DNA of 64,000 bases from Diplosphaera chodatii (Eukaryota > Chlorophyta > Trebouxiophyceae > Prasiolales > Stichococcaceae): the NCBI GenBank assembly GCA_032358165.1, contig JAALGY010000031.1:62001-126000 (forward strand), given 5' to 3'. The translations under genes and the position numbers were made by a program. The number at the start of each line of letters is the position of its first letter. Within the stretch, counting starts at the first letter, position 1. Below are positions 33,379-45,245 of the stretch, piece by piece. The notes under the pieces are model-generated. The model was given only the letters and a program-made list of their open reading frames with translations, was not told where the DNA came from and searched no databases.

Positions 33379-36300
33379 ATGCTTGCAAGTCTGCTGCATG
33401 CATCCAGCCGGCTGCTGGCGCCTGGACTGGGCGCCAGGCAACGGAATGCAGTCGCATCAGCTGGCAGCCAGCGCTGTGGCAGACAGCGGTGTATGGCAGC
33501 GCCTGCGGTGGCGGGCACGAACGCAGACAGATCGCAGCATGCTGAGGGCTGCAGCACTGCCTGGCGGGCGCCTCCTGCCGAGCTAGACGCCATTGGCGGG
33601 CGCAGCGGCTGGTCTCAGCGCAGCACAGCAGCTCGTGACCATGCCACCGATCCAGACGCCACCAGGGCGTCTGGATCCTCAGCTCCGTCAGCAGCAGACT
33701 TGGAGCGGAGCGGCGGTGCAGCTCTTCGGCGGGGCGGTGCGGCTCCGGCTGTGCCTGCAGGCAGCAAGTTTGCGGGTGCGCGGCGGGAACCTGAGCCGGG
33801 GCCAGCACCCCTGCAGCGCAGCAAACACCGGCCGAAGGCGCTGCCGAAGCGCCGGCAGCTGAAGCTGCCGCAGCCGCCTCCGCCACAGGGCCCGTCGACC
33901 TCAGGACCGCCGCGGGATGCTGCAGCCGCTGGCGCGGGCGCAGCAATTGTGGCGCCAGCACCTGCTGGATCCACATTAACCCACGGCGGCGGCGAGTTGC
34001 CCTTGCCAGGGCAGGCCCCGCCGCCGCAGCACCAGTCAGGCCCCACGACGCCGCTGCTGCAGGACTTTTTGTCCGGGCGGGGCCAGCTGGTGCGCAGCGT
34101 GTACCGGGAGGCCGGCCTGCACGAGCTGCAGCTGCAGCACGAGCTGTCGGCGGGCGGGCCGCCGCCGCAGCTGCCGCCGCCGCCGCAGCGTGCACTCCCA
34201 CACCCGCAGCAGCAGCAGGTTCGCCTGCTGCCTGCACATGCTTGGTGCTGTTGGAGCGCGAGAGCCTTGACAGGAGTCTTGTGTCAGGAGTCCCCGAAGC
34301 GTGTTGGCAGCATGAGCGATGCACCGTGCCCTTCCTGCGTCCCACCTGCGGCAGCCTGATCACGCTGCGCTGCCTGCTGCCAGGCGCCGAGGCGGGGCCG
34401 CGGGCCTGCGCAGGCTGTGAGGGGCGCAGCCATTGCCCGTAGTAAGGAGGCGGAGGCGGACACGGCCGCCCGGCGAGCTCGGCGGGCGCGGATGGCTGCC
34501 GCTCGGGCCGCTGCCCGCAGGTGTGGCAGATGGCATCACCTGCATTGGGACGACAGCCAATGGGTGCTGTGATCCACTTGCTGCAGATGTGCAGGATATT
34601 GGCCAGTCCCCAAGACAATCTCCAGCCGTGCTGATGGCATGTTTGGGATAGATGCCACACCACTGCTGGCACATGGCCGGCCTCTCCCACATCCAGTTTG
34701 TGAGCTTGATGCGCTGTGTCTGGTGACTGCCCAAGCTTGCGTCGACCCTTTTCGGCGTATGCAGGGCTGACGAGGAGTCGGCAGCAGCGGCTGCCGCCCT
34801 GGCCGGCGTCGAGCGCGGCGCGGTGGACCCGCTGACCGCGAGCCTGCTGGGCGGCCGGGCCGCCGGCGGCGAATGGGGCCGGCGGCAGCTGCCGGAGCCG
34901 CATGCGCTGATGCGGTGCGTGGCAGGCTGTTTGTCGCCCAAGCAGTGTTGGGCCCCGCAGTGTCGAATTACAGAGCGGTTGTGTGCCATGCCGGAGAGCT
35001 GGTTCAGCTGCATGTTGCTCCGGGTGTCGTTCACAGTGTGCTAGCTGGCTGCACATCGTTTGTTCTGATCGCGACTCCACTTCTTTACTCGACCCTTTGC
35101 TTTTGATGTGGCACAGGCTGCAGAACGCCTACGAGGTCAGCGTGCCGCGCTCGGCGCTCAGCTGGCTGCTGCGGCGCGCCATCCCCCAGCTGGACAGGTG
35201 GGTGCCTGTAGTGTAGGCATGATAACACCCTGGGTTGCAACTGTGGATGCATGTACTGATCTTGCTTGTTGGACTCGTACTGGCCAGGGTGGCATGCAGG
35301 CTCCTGCATCTGCAACAGTTCTGCAGTCGTGCAACGTCCACCACAATCTTGTCAACTTGCTGACCGTGCAGCACACCATCCAATCTTTCGATACCCTTTA
35401 ACGTGCAGGGATGCAGAGGTGCAGTTGACGCAGCTCATGCGGCTCGGGCAGCGGGTCGAGGCGGCGGCGGCGGCGGCGCAGCAGCGGCTGGGGCGGCCGC
35501 CGCGGGCTGCCGAGCTGGCGGCGGCACTGGGCCGCGAGCTGGCCACCCTGCAGCGGGCGGGCGCCGCAGGGGGCCCCGCGGCGGCGGCGGCGCTGCTGCG
35601 GTACTGCCCGCCCGGCGTCGGCTCGGCGCCGCCGGCGAGGCTGCCTGCCGGGGCGAGTCCGGCGGCAGCTCTGACACAGCACCCCGCGGCGGACTCGCCT
35701 GCTGACGGCCTCGTGCTTTGTGAGAGGCACCCAGAACAGATGGACAGCGGTGCCGCCAGCGCCAGAGGCAGGCGGGCCCCTGACGCTGCGGCAGCGGCGG
35801 CAGCAGCCAAACAGCTGGCGGCGGCAGTGGCGAACGGCCGGAAAGCGCGGCGCATCCTGCTGGACAGCCAGCTTCGGCTGGTGGTCCGCATCGCCAGCCG
35901 GTACCAGCACTCGGCGAATGTGGCTCTGGAAGACCTGGTTCAGGTGACCCTACGAATTGCACAGTATGCTCGGTTGAACAAAGTCGAGATTTGACTGTGA
36001 AGCGGCAGTGGGTTCTGGTCCCTTGAGGCTTCGGGCAGCGGCCACCACCACCACCACCAGCAGTTGGTCACGTGCCCTGCTGCCATTGGTACTGGACTCC
36101 CAAACAGCTCCCCTCGCTAGCAGAGGGTTCCTGCACTCGCCACGCCGGGCCACCGTGTGCGAAGTGCTCCTGTTCCACTGTTTCGCAGGTGGGGCTGCGG
36201 GGTCTGGAGGCTGGTCTGGACAAGTTCGAGCCGCGGCGAGGGGGGCGCCTCACCACAGCCGTGTACTGGTGAGCCGCCGGACGGCTGTCCCCGCTTCATG

Positions 36301-38230
36301 CCTTGCAGACACGGTGCAGCGCTGCTGTGGACCGGACAGGGGGCCTGACGTGCACGGTTGGGAGCGCCAGGCAGCCGAGGTGCTGAGGCGTCACGGCTGC
36401 CGAGGAGACGGCATGCACGAGCACGTGCTGCAGGGTGCTCCCTTGCACCTCGAAGCAGATGCAGCCTGTGTGTCCGCCTGCAGGTATGTGCACACAGCAG
36501 TCTCGCGGGGGCACGCGGTCATGAAGGACGTGGTGGCGGTGCCATACACCACGACCTACCAGGTGGCGGTGCTGTATCGCGCCAGCACAGCGTTCCGGAA
36601 GGAGCACGGCCGGTGCGCGCTTGCTGAAATGGCACGACGGACTCCGCACAGTGCCGTGCGCCACATGCACTGGCAGTCTTGAAGACAGGCATATGCACAC
36701 ATACCTCGATCAGGCATGGTGGCAGCCATGCCGCTTGTGTGCGCTGCTATGAGCCATCCAGCACCTGCCATTGGCAGTCGAGCCTTGCACGCCGGACGCA
36801 GTCGAGTCTGCATGTCTGCTGCCAAGGCTCACCAAGCGGTGTGCAGCCGTGCTGACGGGCTGCAGCTCACCCGCAGGGGCCCGACGGTGGCGGAGATGGC
36901 GGAGGAGCTGGCCTGGCCGCAGGGCAAGGTGCAGCGCCTGTTCGAGATGCAGGTGCGTCATAGACATCGCCTGGCAGGTTGCTATGTTGAATGCAGAGAC
37001 AAGCCACGTGTCCGCTCTGAAGGCTACACAAGATCGCCACTGCGCTGGTAAAACGTAAAACCCCAAACCCTGAAACCGGGTGGCACTCATCACGCCTGTG
37101 CGCGCATGCCCCCGATGGACATGTTGCCACATGTGCGCTGTGAAGTTGCACATGGTGGCCACTGCATTTTGTCACTCACCATGCAGCGCCTGTGAGCGCA
37201 TGCCTTTGGGTTTTGCATCCTACACGGCGCCGACGGTGCGGACTGCCGCACGATGTGTGCGCAGGCGGTCAGCGAGGTCAGCATGGAGGCGCCGCTGCAG
37301 GGGGGCCCGCGCGGCGCGGCCGGCAGCGGCGTGTTCAAAGCGGACGACAACGCGCTGGACTCGTTCGCGGACCTGGCGGCGATGGCGGATGCCGAGGGGT
37401 CGGAGGACGCCGCGCTTGCAAACGTGCAAGATGCCGAGCTGCGCAGGTGGGGGTTCGGTGTGATTGTGAACATCCACCACACCCTGCGTGAGTCCGCTCT
37501 GATCTGAGCCCGTTATGCGGTGTCGTGTGTGCACCCTAGTCGGACTTGACCGCCCTTGCACCCTTCGTGATATCAGCCTCCGCATGTGCCCTGCAACAGC
37601 ACTGCTAGACACTCGGGCATTGACGACGGCTTGTGATGCTTTGGTACATGCCTTATTTTTCATAGGGGTACTAAAGAAGTTTTTTAACTACCCCTTAGTT
37701 CTTTAACCACCCCTAATCTTCAACGCCCCCCACGCAGCGCCACGGTGGAGGCGCTGCGGCGGGCGGTGAAGCCGCACCAGGCGGACATCGTGGCGCAGCT
37801 GTACGGGCTGGACGGCGGGGCGCCCCGCTCGCAGAAGGACGTGGGCGCGGCGCGCAACCTGACGCGCGCCCGCATCTACCAGATCAAGGAGGTGCGGCTT
37901 GGCGGGCGGGGCCGCGGGGCGTGCACCCGTTCACACGCCCTGCAGCATGGCTGGGCGCACCCAGTGGTGTAGGCCATGGTGTGTCGTGCCAGAGGACGGT
38001 CTCCCGCGGCTCAAATGCTTTGTTGCTGCGGGAGGCTGGTGCGTTTGGGACGCTGGCACGCGGCCTGGCGTGAGCACGAACAGCAGGGTGTTGGCCTGCG
38101 CGAGGAGTGGCAGTGACTGTGTTTGACCCCCCACCCGCAGCTGGCGCTGGACAAGCTGCGCAAGGACGAGGCGTTCGTCGGCGCCGCGGCCGAGATGCTG
38201 GGTGTGAGCGTGCCGGCGTCCAACAAGTGA
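33379..38230 (+). CDS. SIG: Plastid RNA polymerase sigma-70 factor, 11 exons, 817 residues
   Basis: Nuclear-encoded sigma factor that directs the plastid-encoded RNA polymerase to promoters. Exons: 33379-34218, 34384-34520, 34765-34914, 35117-35197, 35409-35943, 36189-36268, 36484-36612, 36877-36952, 37265-37446, 37738-37891, 38141-38230. The ATG at 33379 is the first in frame and opens a Ser/Arg/Ala-rich, acid-poor leader (MLASLLHASSRLLAPGLG) like a transit peptide. About 300 low-complexity residues follow. Region 1.2: DAEVQLTQLMRLGQRVE and LGRPPRAAELAAALG. Region 2: LLDSQLRLVVRIASRY, LEDLVQVGLRGLEAGLDKFEPRRG, LTTAVYW. Region 3: GPTVAEMAEELAWPQGKVQRL. Region 4: LYGLDGG, SQKDVGAARNLTRARIYQIKE, ALDKLRKDEAF. 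The segment matching 2.3/2.4 (YVHTAVSRGHAVMKDVVAVP) is divergent. Algae such as Chlamydomonas carry one such gene. Confidence 0.93.
37664..37714. repeat. AT-rich imperfect hairpin in a sigma-factor intron
   Basis: AGGGGTACTAAAGAA pairs with TTCTTTAACCACCCCT except at a small internal loop. Inside it AACTA-CCCCT-TAGTT forms a second small stem. The intron is 37447-37737. Confidence 0.6.
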
Positions 38231-38725
38231 GCGGCGGGGGGTGCCCGCACCGGGTGGCGTCCGGAACAGCCTCAACAGCTTCTTGGTTGGCGAGCACCTG
38301 GTTGAGGGCACGGCGCAGCTGTAGACGTTCGTGGGCTGGCCGGCTGGCAGGTGCTACGTATTGAGCGCCAGGCTGCCGGCCAACTTGCACACGACCAAGT
38401 AGGGGCCTGCTGAGCGGTGTGCATGAGTGACAACATCGGGACTGAGAAGAAAATTTGTCAAGTGACGTTGGTGCGCGGCAAACCTTTCTGATTGCCATTA
38501 CATGCCAGAGGTGCAGTGTCAGCATTGCCTTGTGCCTTCAAGATTGCCTCTGTACAAATTACACCTGGCTGCCATGGTTACCAACTGATACCCATCAGTG
38601 CTGCCTGCGCTTCGTTCTGCAGCATCCAGCCTGTGCAAAGCAACAGCTGCGCGATGTGACTTGGTGCCAGAGTATTGTAATGACCACCTTATCTGCAGGG
38701 ACTGCGCATAGCGTTGCAACACATT

Positions 38726-38730
38726 TTACA
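38726..38730 (-). terminator. Candidate TGTAA poly(A) signal for the ureide permease gene
   Basis: TTACA on plus, about 411 nt past the permease stop at 39141. Confidence 0.5.
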
Positions 38731-38737
38731 GTAGTGG

Positions 38738-38742
38738 TGTAA
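38738..38742 (+). terminator. Candidate TGTAA poly(A) signal for the sigma factor gene
   Basis: TGTAA about 508 nt after the sigma stop; a second TGTAA lies at 38676-38680. Confidence 0.5.
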
Positions 38743-39140
38743 ATAACGTGGTGGTACCGTATGCCAATGTTGGCAGCCCAAAACGCATACCTCCTGATGC
38801 ATCAGCACTTGAGGGACACATGTCTACTCCAAACAATGGTGGCACCGTCTGCAACCCGGCTGACGCACCAGCTGCGCAGCAAAGGCAACCTACTGTAGCA
38901 GTGTCTGTACGATCCCGTGAGTGCGCCTCAATTGCAATGGAGACGTCCGCACAGCAAACCATGCCCGCGCCCCAATCTGAATGGTGTTGCCAAAACCACG
39001 CTGCAGCTGATGACCCCACGACCCCGGTGGGAAGCAAAGACGAAAACAAACAAACTCTCCTGTGTGTGCACCCCCGTCAGCTGCTGACATGATCCCCGCC
39101 TGCGGCCGCGCCGCGCAGCGCCCGGTGACGGCCGCATGCC

Positions 39141-42100
39141 TCAGTTGTTGCGGGTGCCGGCGGACCCCATCAGCAGGCCCACGGCGGCAACGAACAGCAG
39201 CAGCATCGCCACCAGCAGGACGTAACTGCGGAGCAGACAGGAAGCAAGGCCATGAGGTCGTCCATGAGGTCGCTCGAAGCCTTGGATGGAACATGTACAG
39301 GAACAGGGAGACGCTGTCAAACAGCAGCATGTGTCAACCCTGGAGTCGTGCGGGCCATCTGCCAGTCGTCACTCGTGATCGTGCTGTCAAGGCGGATCGG
39401 CCACAGAGTGCAAGGGGTTCAGTGAGAGGCGCACGTCTTCTTGGACGACCTGTAGTACTCGTGGAACAGCACCACCCCCCAGAATGTGCTCACCAGCGGC
39501 AGCGCCTGTGGCATGCCGACACGCTGGTGTGTCAGTGCTTCTGCTGGGTATCAGGTGACTGATTTTGTCAGCACACAAGCTAAGGTGGCAGGCAAGGGTG
39601 CAGCTGTAGTATGCTAGGGGTAGCTTGCTCTGCTGACAGCTCGAAATCTGGCATCGAGGCACACCTGCACAGAGTCAGCAGCAGCGTAGCCGGCAGCCTG
39701 GCCGCCCCTGCAGCAAGGAAGGAACCATGTTGAAGTGCAATGCATGCCCCGGCGTCAGCTCTACAAGCTGAAGGACAGCTGACTCCATGATGGCTTGAAC
39801 TTGACAGCAACAGTCGGAGCAGCAGTTGCACAAGCTGGAGCAGTCTGCTGATGGCTGCATGCTGGACAGGCGCGGCGCGCCGCCGGCGGCGCGCACATGA
39901 ACTGGAAGCCGTTGCCCAGGCCGCACAGGATGCCGGCGAGGCACGCCCAGGGGCGGCCGCGCCAGTCCATGAGGTACGCCTTGATGGAGCTCTTGGGCAG
40001 GCCCACCTGCAGCGGGGTCACAACAATATTATTAGGTATTATTAGGGTATTATTAGGTACTGGGCACGATATGTTCTCAGGGGCAAGGTCAGACGGCCGT
40101 CCGACAGCGGGAGTATGTGGGCACTGGAGCTGGGGGATCCAGCAGGACTGGAACAGACACACTCTCCTGTGCGTTATCTGACTCGTATGCCAACAGCAGG
40201 GTGCTTTCGTATCTAGCGCAGGCCCCTACCGGCGGGAAGTACAGCCAGATGACGTTCAGCACAAACGCAAAGGCGAAGAAGGAGGTGGAGAAGTAGAAGA
40301 AGGCTGCATGAACACCAACACAGAAGTCAGGTCGTCGTGGCTTGCATTCCTGATGACAGGCGTGACGGCTGCACTGCTGACAGCAGCATGCCGTGCATGT
40401 GCTGAGCAAGGCTCGTGTTCTTTCTCTACTGCACAGGGTGATGCAGGAGCACTGACCGGTGTACACAACGAGGTGGGGCACGCCCTCCGGCAGCTTGTGC
40501 CACTGGTCGTTGACCGCCTGCAGCGGGGCCACATGCATTAGTCGGATTGTGGAGCAAGTGTCATGTGGTGTCTTTTTCAAAGCAGCTGCACAGCAGCTGC
40601 GGGTCATCTTTTGATGGCGCATCTGCGCCCAAAGCCACGCTGAGAGCGCTGTTCGTTGCTGATGTACGTGAGTGACGGCTAGATGGACTGTCAATTACCT
40701 ATTGTCGTTGAGCGGAACATACCAGGTTGAATGCCGGGGAGAAGATGACGTAAGCCAGGCCGGCGGTGATGGTGATGGAGATGCCCTTGAAGAAGCTGGC
40801 CTTTGAGGACTGCACACCAGGTGCATCACTGAATGAGCGCGAGGTCAAGGACTTGGTCAATGCTGCCAGCTGCACATGCAGCTGCGTCCTCTGACACCGT
40901 GTAGGCGGGTGCAGCATGCTGGTGCCCTCAAGATCTGGCAGCAAAGTGCTGCAGTGCAGCCACTGTGTCTTCATGGCTGCAGTCAGCCTGTTCCGGGGCT
41001 AAGCACGTTCCCAGTGCAGGGTATGTGCCCCAGACACATTGCTGACAGTAGCGCCAGCAGATTCCAGTCTCCGACTTCCTCAGCCAAACGACCAGTAAAG
41101 TAGAGTGTTCAGCCTCGATCACTTGCCATTACGATATTGAAATGTCACCACACCTTGATCGCGCGGCGGTCCTCCACCTGGTGCAGGTACTGCCCCGTGC
41201 CCGCCGTCTGCTGCGTCTCCGCGAGGCCGCCCATCATGGAGGTGCGCTGCGCCGGCTTCTGGCCCGGCTCGTACTCCACGCCCGCCTCCGCCGCCGCGTG
41301 GCGCGCCTTCAGCTCTGCGGCCGGCAAGACAGGGTGGCCAGTCACTCGCAGCGTATGTACTGCATCTGATTAGTGTGTGCAGATGCGTGGCGGCCGCGTA
41401 ACCGGCGGTGCCTGCATGGAGGCATGATCACGAAGAAGAGCCCTGACAACAGCGACGCAGGTTCCCCATAGAGCATGGACGCCGACACAACAAGCGAGAG
41501 GTTTGGAGCCCTACCAGCGTCCTCGTTGGGCAGCTCGACGCCCAGGGGCGGGGACATGGGCACCGTGTAGCCCGCCTCCGACCGCCGCTCCCTCGACCTG
41601 GAAGCAGGAAGCAGGACAGCGCATGTGGCCGAGCGCACACCCGGCACTGTGGTAGATGCTGTCGCATACAGCTTTGACACACGTCTGCCCACTGCAGGCC
41701 GTCTTTGCATAGCCACCCTGTGTTTTACAGAGCACACAGCATCTACAGTGTTCTGCACGCGATGCCAATGCTCACTGGTCGATCACGTTGCCCCCGCGCG
41801 TGATGCCCATCTTCTTATCCTGGTCCTCCTTGTTGGACTGCAGCAGGCGGGCACCGCGATCAGCTGTCAGCAACATACAAGAGCGCTGCCTGGCAATGCA
41901 TCACCCGGGTGGGGCCAATATCCACTCTGACAGGAGTCATCTGTGCGAAAGTCAGGAACCACAACCGCACAGCCAGAAGGGGGCGCGCCTTGTGCAGGAA
42001 GGCGCCGGTGCAGGCGGCGCACAGGAAGCAGAACACGCCGGGGAATAGAATCTCGGCGCGGTTGATGCGGCCGTCCAGGAAGTAGTTGATCGTGGTGCCT

Positions 42101-43351
42101 GCGGGGCAGCAGCAGTGAAGGTGTCAGAATTCTGCACCTGATGTGCAGGGCGCCACAGCAGCAACACGATCATCGGCTGGCAGCAGACTGAGCGGGCTGC
42201 ACGAGAAGGCCGTGCCCATGTATTGCTGACGCATGAGAGCACAGCCTCAGGCTGCACACACGTGCCCTGCCCGCATCGAGCATTCCAAATCCTTTAGTAC
42301 ATTCTGGCAGTTGGGTGTCACACTCGCACCGCCGACGACGGTGATGGAGGAGGCGACGACCTCGGTGACGGACAGCCCCACGAACGCGAGGCTGTACTGC
42401 GTGGCGATGTTGCCGATGCACAGGAAGATGCCGCCCGCCAGGGCGAAGCCCACCGATGCGCCATTGTCCTGCAGGGTTTCTCAGACTGTATGCCTCAGGA
42501 TGAGTCCGACTCTCTGCAGTTTAGATTCAATCAGTACACTGCCGTAAGGCAGGATGTTTGTGTGACGAACATGGCGCACATCATGGCGGTAGCTGGGCAG
42601 CCTTGAACCCTGTGTGGATAACACCCCTCCCCCCAACCCCTCCATGCGGTGCCCACCTGGCTGAGCTGGGTGATGAAGTTCGGCGTCTCGGGCGTGGAGT
42701 TGCCGATCTGGCCAAACTGCAGGGGTGGTGACACGGCCACGTCGTCAGTCGCAGACTCACTGCGGGCAGGCTGGCAGGCAGCGTGTGCATCAGGAGTTCT
42801 GGCAGTTGCCCACGAGATCAGCTCCTCCATGGGTGTCCACTGACTTGGCTGCAGGAGACCAAATGGGTGCCTCTACATAGCAGCATCAAGCGGCAGCTGG
42901 CGCACCGTCAGGGCGAAGATGATGGCCACCAGGTAGTTGAAGAACACGTAGTCGAGGAAGGTGTGGATCGGCAGCCGCCCGCGCCGCTCCTGCGTGGCCA
43001 CCATGTCATCAGCCGGGGTCGAGGATGCATATGTCGTGAGGATGCGGCACATCAGAGCGCATGGTCAATCAGAACATCTGTTGCACAGGGTCCCCAGCGA
43101 CATGAAGTAGGACAAGAGAGGTCGCCGACGTCACAACACTGCATGCAACCGCACCAGCAGGCTGCAGATGGCGAGCCAGGTGCGCAGCACTTTGCACGAA
43201 CGATACAGACCTGCTACCCTCAAGCAACATTGTCCTACTGCATCTAACGCGGCCGCACCAGCAGGTTGAAGATGGCGGGCCAGGTGCCGAGCAGCAGCAG
43301 CGCGGCGATCATGAGCGCGATGCCGCCGCCCTTGTCCGTGACCACGTACAT
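39141..43351 (-). CDS. UPS: Ureide permease (UPS family), 15 exons, 446 residues
   Basis: Integral membrane transporter of the plant ureide permease family, which moves allantoin, uracil and related oxo-heterocycles, probably with protons. Exons in gene order: 43351-43259, 42989-42906, 42716-42657, 42468-42330, 42098-41971, 41837-41776, 41597-41515, 41314-41154, 40809-40723, 40517-40457, 40303-40230, 40006-39897, 39707-39665, 39505-39435, 39225-39141; frame is kept. Family landmarks: MYVVTDKGGGIALMIAAL, LLLGTWPAIF, RRGRLPIHTFLDYVFFNYL, GQIGNSTPETPNF, CIGNIATQYSLAFVGLSVTE, LAGILCGLGNGFQFMGGQAA, LPLVSTFWGVVLFHEYYRSS and a final membrane span ending MGSAGTRNN. The two bundles of hydrophobic segments flank a hydrophilic central loop (exons 6-8), as in plants. 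Intron 1 carries a decayed copy of part of exon 1. Starts at the first Met, matching plant homologues. Confidence 0.92.
40027..40057. repeat. Three tandem copies of TATTATTAGG(G)
   Basis: Copies at 40027-40036, 40037-40047 and 40048-40057, an AT-rich island in an otherwise GC-rich ureide permease intron. Confidence 0.9.
43150..43184. repeat. Decayed copy of ureide permease exon-1 sequence in its first intron
   Basis: This 35-bp stretch matches 43254-43288 (end of coding exon 1 and its donor) with about three substitutions, 104 bp away in the same orientation. Confidence 0.75.
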
Positions 43352-45245
43352 CCTGGCGGCTGCTTGCTACTGCTGGATGCTAAGCTGCTACCTGCAGCAG
43401 CATGGCAGGGCGCACGGTGGGGATCTTCCTGCGTGAAGCGCTGTGGCGTTTGCTGGCATGTATTCATGTCGCGCATGAGCCGCGATCGTCACCCCACTTC
43501 TGGCACAGCGTTCCAACACCTCACGCTGCGCCTTGTTGAGCCTGTTGCGACCTTGCTGGAGGCCAGCCAGAGGAGTGAGACGGTTGTCATGAAGCAATCA
43601 GCTGTGTAGTGCAGTGGGACCGCCGCAAGTTGGTGACTCCACCGACATGGTGTAGGATGCCTGGGACAACCAGGCTGCTACACCCCATAGAAGACTGTCA
43701 TCAGGAGCTAGCTGCTGGTCCTTACTGCTGTGCGTTCGACAGCGACCCCCAAGCCGTTGCCCCAAGCCGTTGCTCACCGACGGGCTCGGGTGCTCATGCC
43801 ATGGCACGATGCCCAATCCCCGATGCCACCCCCGATTCGCTCAATGTGTGATTGAACGAGCGTGACTGCGTTTAATATACGATCAATGAGGCATTCCGTG
43901 CAGGGCACCGCCGGGAACGACATGTGTACAACTGACCGTTCATTGGGCATCCAGATCACATCTCTGCCGATGAAAGGGAAAACACTGGCTGCAGCATGTT
44001 AGATGTAGCGCAGGACGAGCAAGGAGCTAGTGCGCGTGAGTAAGCCGCGGCCTGCCGCGCGATCAGTCGCTCAAAAGCGCCGGTCCTGGACAGCATGCAT
44101 CGGAACTGAGACCTGTGTCGCGATCGTCGTGGTGCCGAACAACGCACTATTCGACAGCGGAGCACCTCTTCACGCAGATCAAGCGCACTTCAGTGTCAGT
44201 GATAGTCGACGTTGTGAGCCGATAGTATGTTTCGGTCCTGTGACAAGGGGCATGCACGGCCCAACGCCGCGGGATTTCTGCGATCGCTACGTCTGGAAGC
44301 CCAGAGTCAGCCACGGCCCTGGTATATCATCAGAAGCGGCCATGCAGAGCGGCGGGGGAGTGGCGCACCACCGCACAGCGATGGAGTGACTCATCTGTGT
44401 GTGAAACCCTACACGGAGATTTGCGCCCTGCGGCGCTCGCAAATCGATCAACACACGCAGATAGCCCGTCAGTACCTACGAGCAACGCCACCTCTGTGGT
44501 CTGATCACTTCTGAATGGGCCCATGGCGGAATGTGGAAAGTTTCTTGCCTGTCGTGGTCCCGCAGGCCACTCGGAAGTCCTTGCTGATCGGCCAGGCAGC
44601 GCTGGCAAACAATCGAGCTGATCACTTGCACCCCTATAGGTGTGCGCGGTGCAAGCTTAACGTAGCAGGATGCCGGGCTATTGCAGGAGTTCATGCAGGG
44701 GCGCAGACCAGATCCACGGGCACCACGTGCGGCACCCTGGAGTCGAAGCAGAGATCAGTGGACAAAGCTGTTGCAGCCCCGCGGCCCGCACAACGGACAA
44801 CAGTACGGCAGTTGAATGCTTCAACCCTGAACCATCTTTACCTGGTGACCTGATGGTCAAAGAGCATCATGCCGATCAAATGAGAGAATGTGCTGCATCG
44901 GTGGCAGCGGTGGCAGTTTCCTCAAAGTCGGCTTCTTATCTTGGAGTAGTTACAGCGCACGAAAAAAGCACAACTGAAGGCAGCAACGTCTTCAACCAGA
45001 AACATGTGCAGCACCTTCGACAGGCTGAGAGGGGACACTGACTTCAGGATGCAGGATTGCGGGATCCCAAACTTCGTGGTGATGCCGTCATGAGCAGCAT
45101 CGCCTGCTCACACAGGCTGCTGAGAGCGTTGTCACAGCACGCCCACCTCGAGCGCCGGCCGGGAGCCCCGGCGCTGGTCAGTGCTTGGCCCGCCCTGCTG
45201 GAACCGCGGTTTCTTGATCTTGCCACGGCGTACGCGACGCTGGGA
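43352..45245. other. Intergenic stretch between ureide permease start and CAX stop
   Basis: Expected to hold the permease promoter and the CAX 3' UTR. Open frames such as 44030-44389 (+) lack the local codon bias and show no domain. Base composition is somewhat less GC-rich than in the genes. No repeat or RNA gene recognised. Confidence 0.45.
44950..44954 (-). terminator. Candidate TGTAA poly(A) signal for CAX
   Basis: TTACA on plus, 292 nt past the CAX stop. Confidence 0.5.

Larger units (their letters stand above)
38231..39140. other. Intergenic between convergent sigma (+) and ureide permease (-) genes
   Basis: Shared 3' UTR space. TGTAA signals for the two strands lie within about 20 bp of each other near 38726-38742. 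No gene seen. Confidence 0.55.

Noticed and set aside
33254..35080. 608-residue open frame on the minus strand
   Set aside because: It is antisense to the sigma-factor gene, shows no domain, and its length is explained by the GC-rich codon bias of the plus strand.
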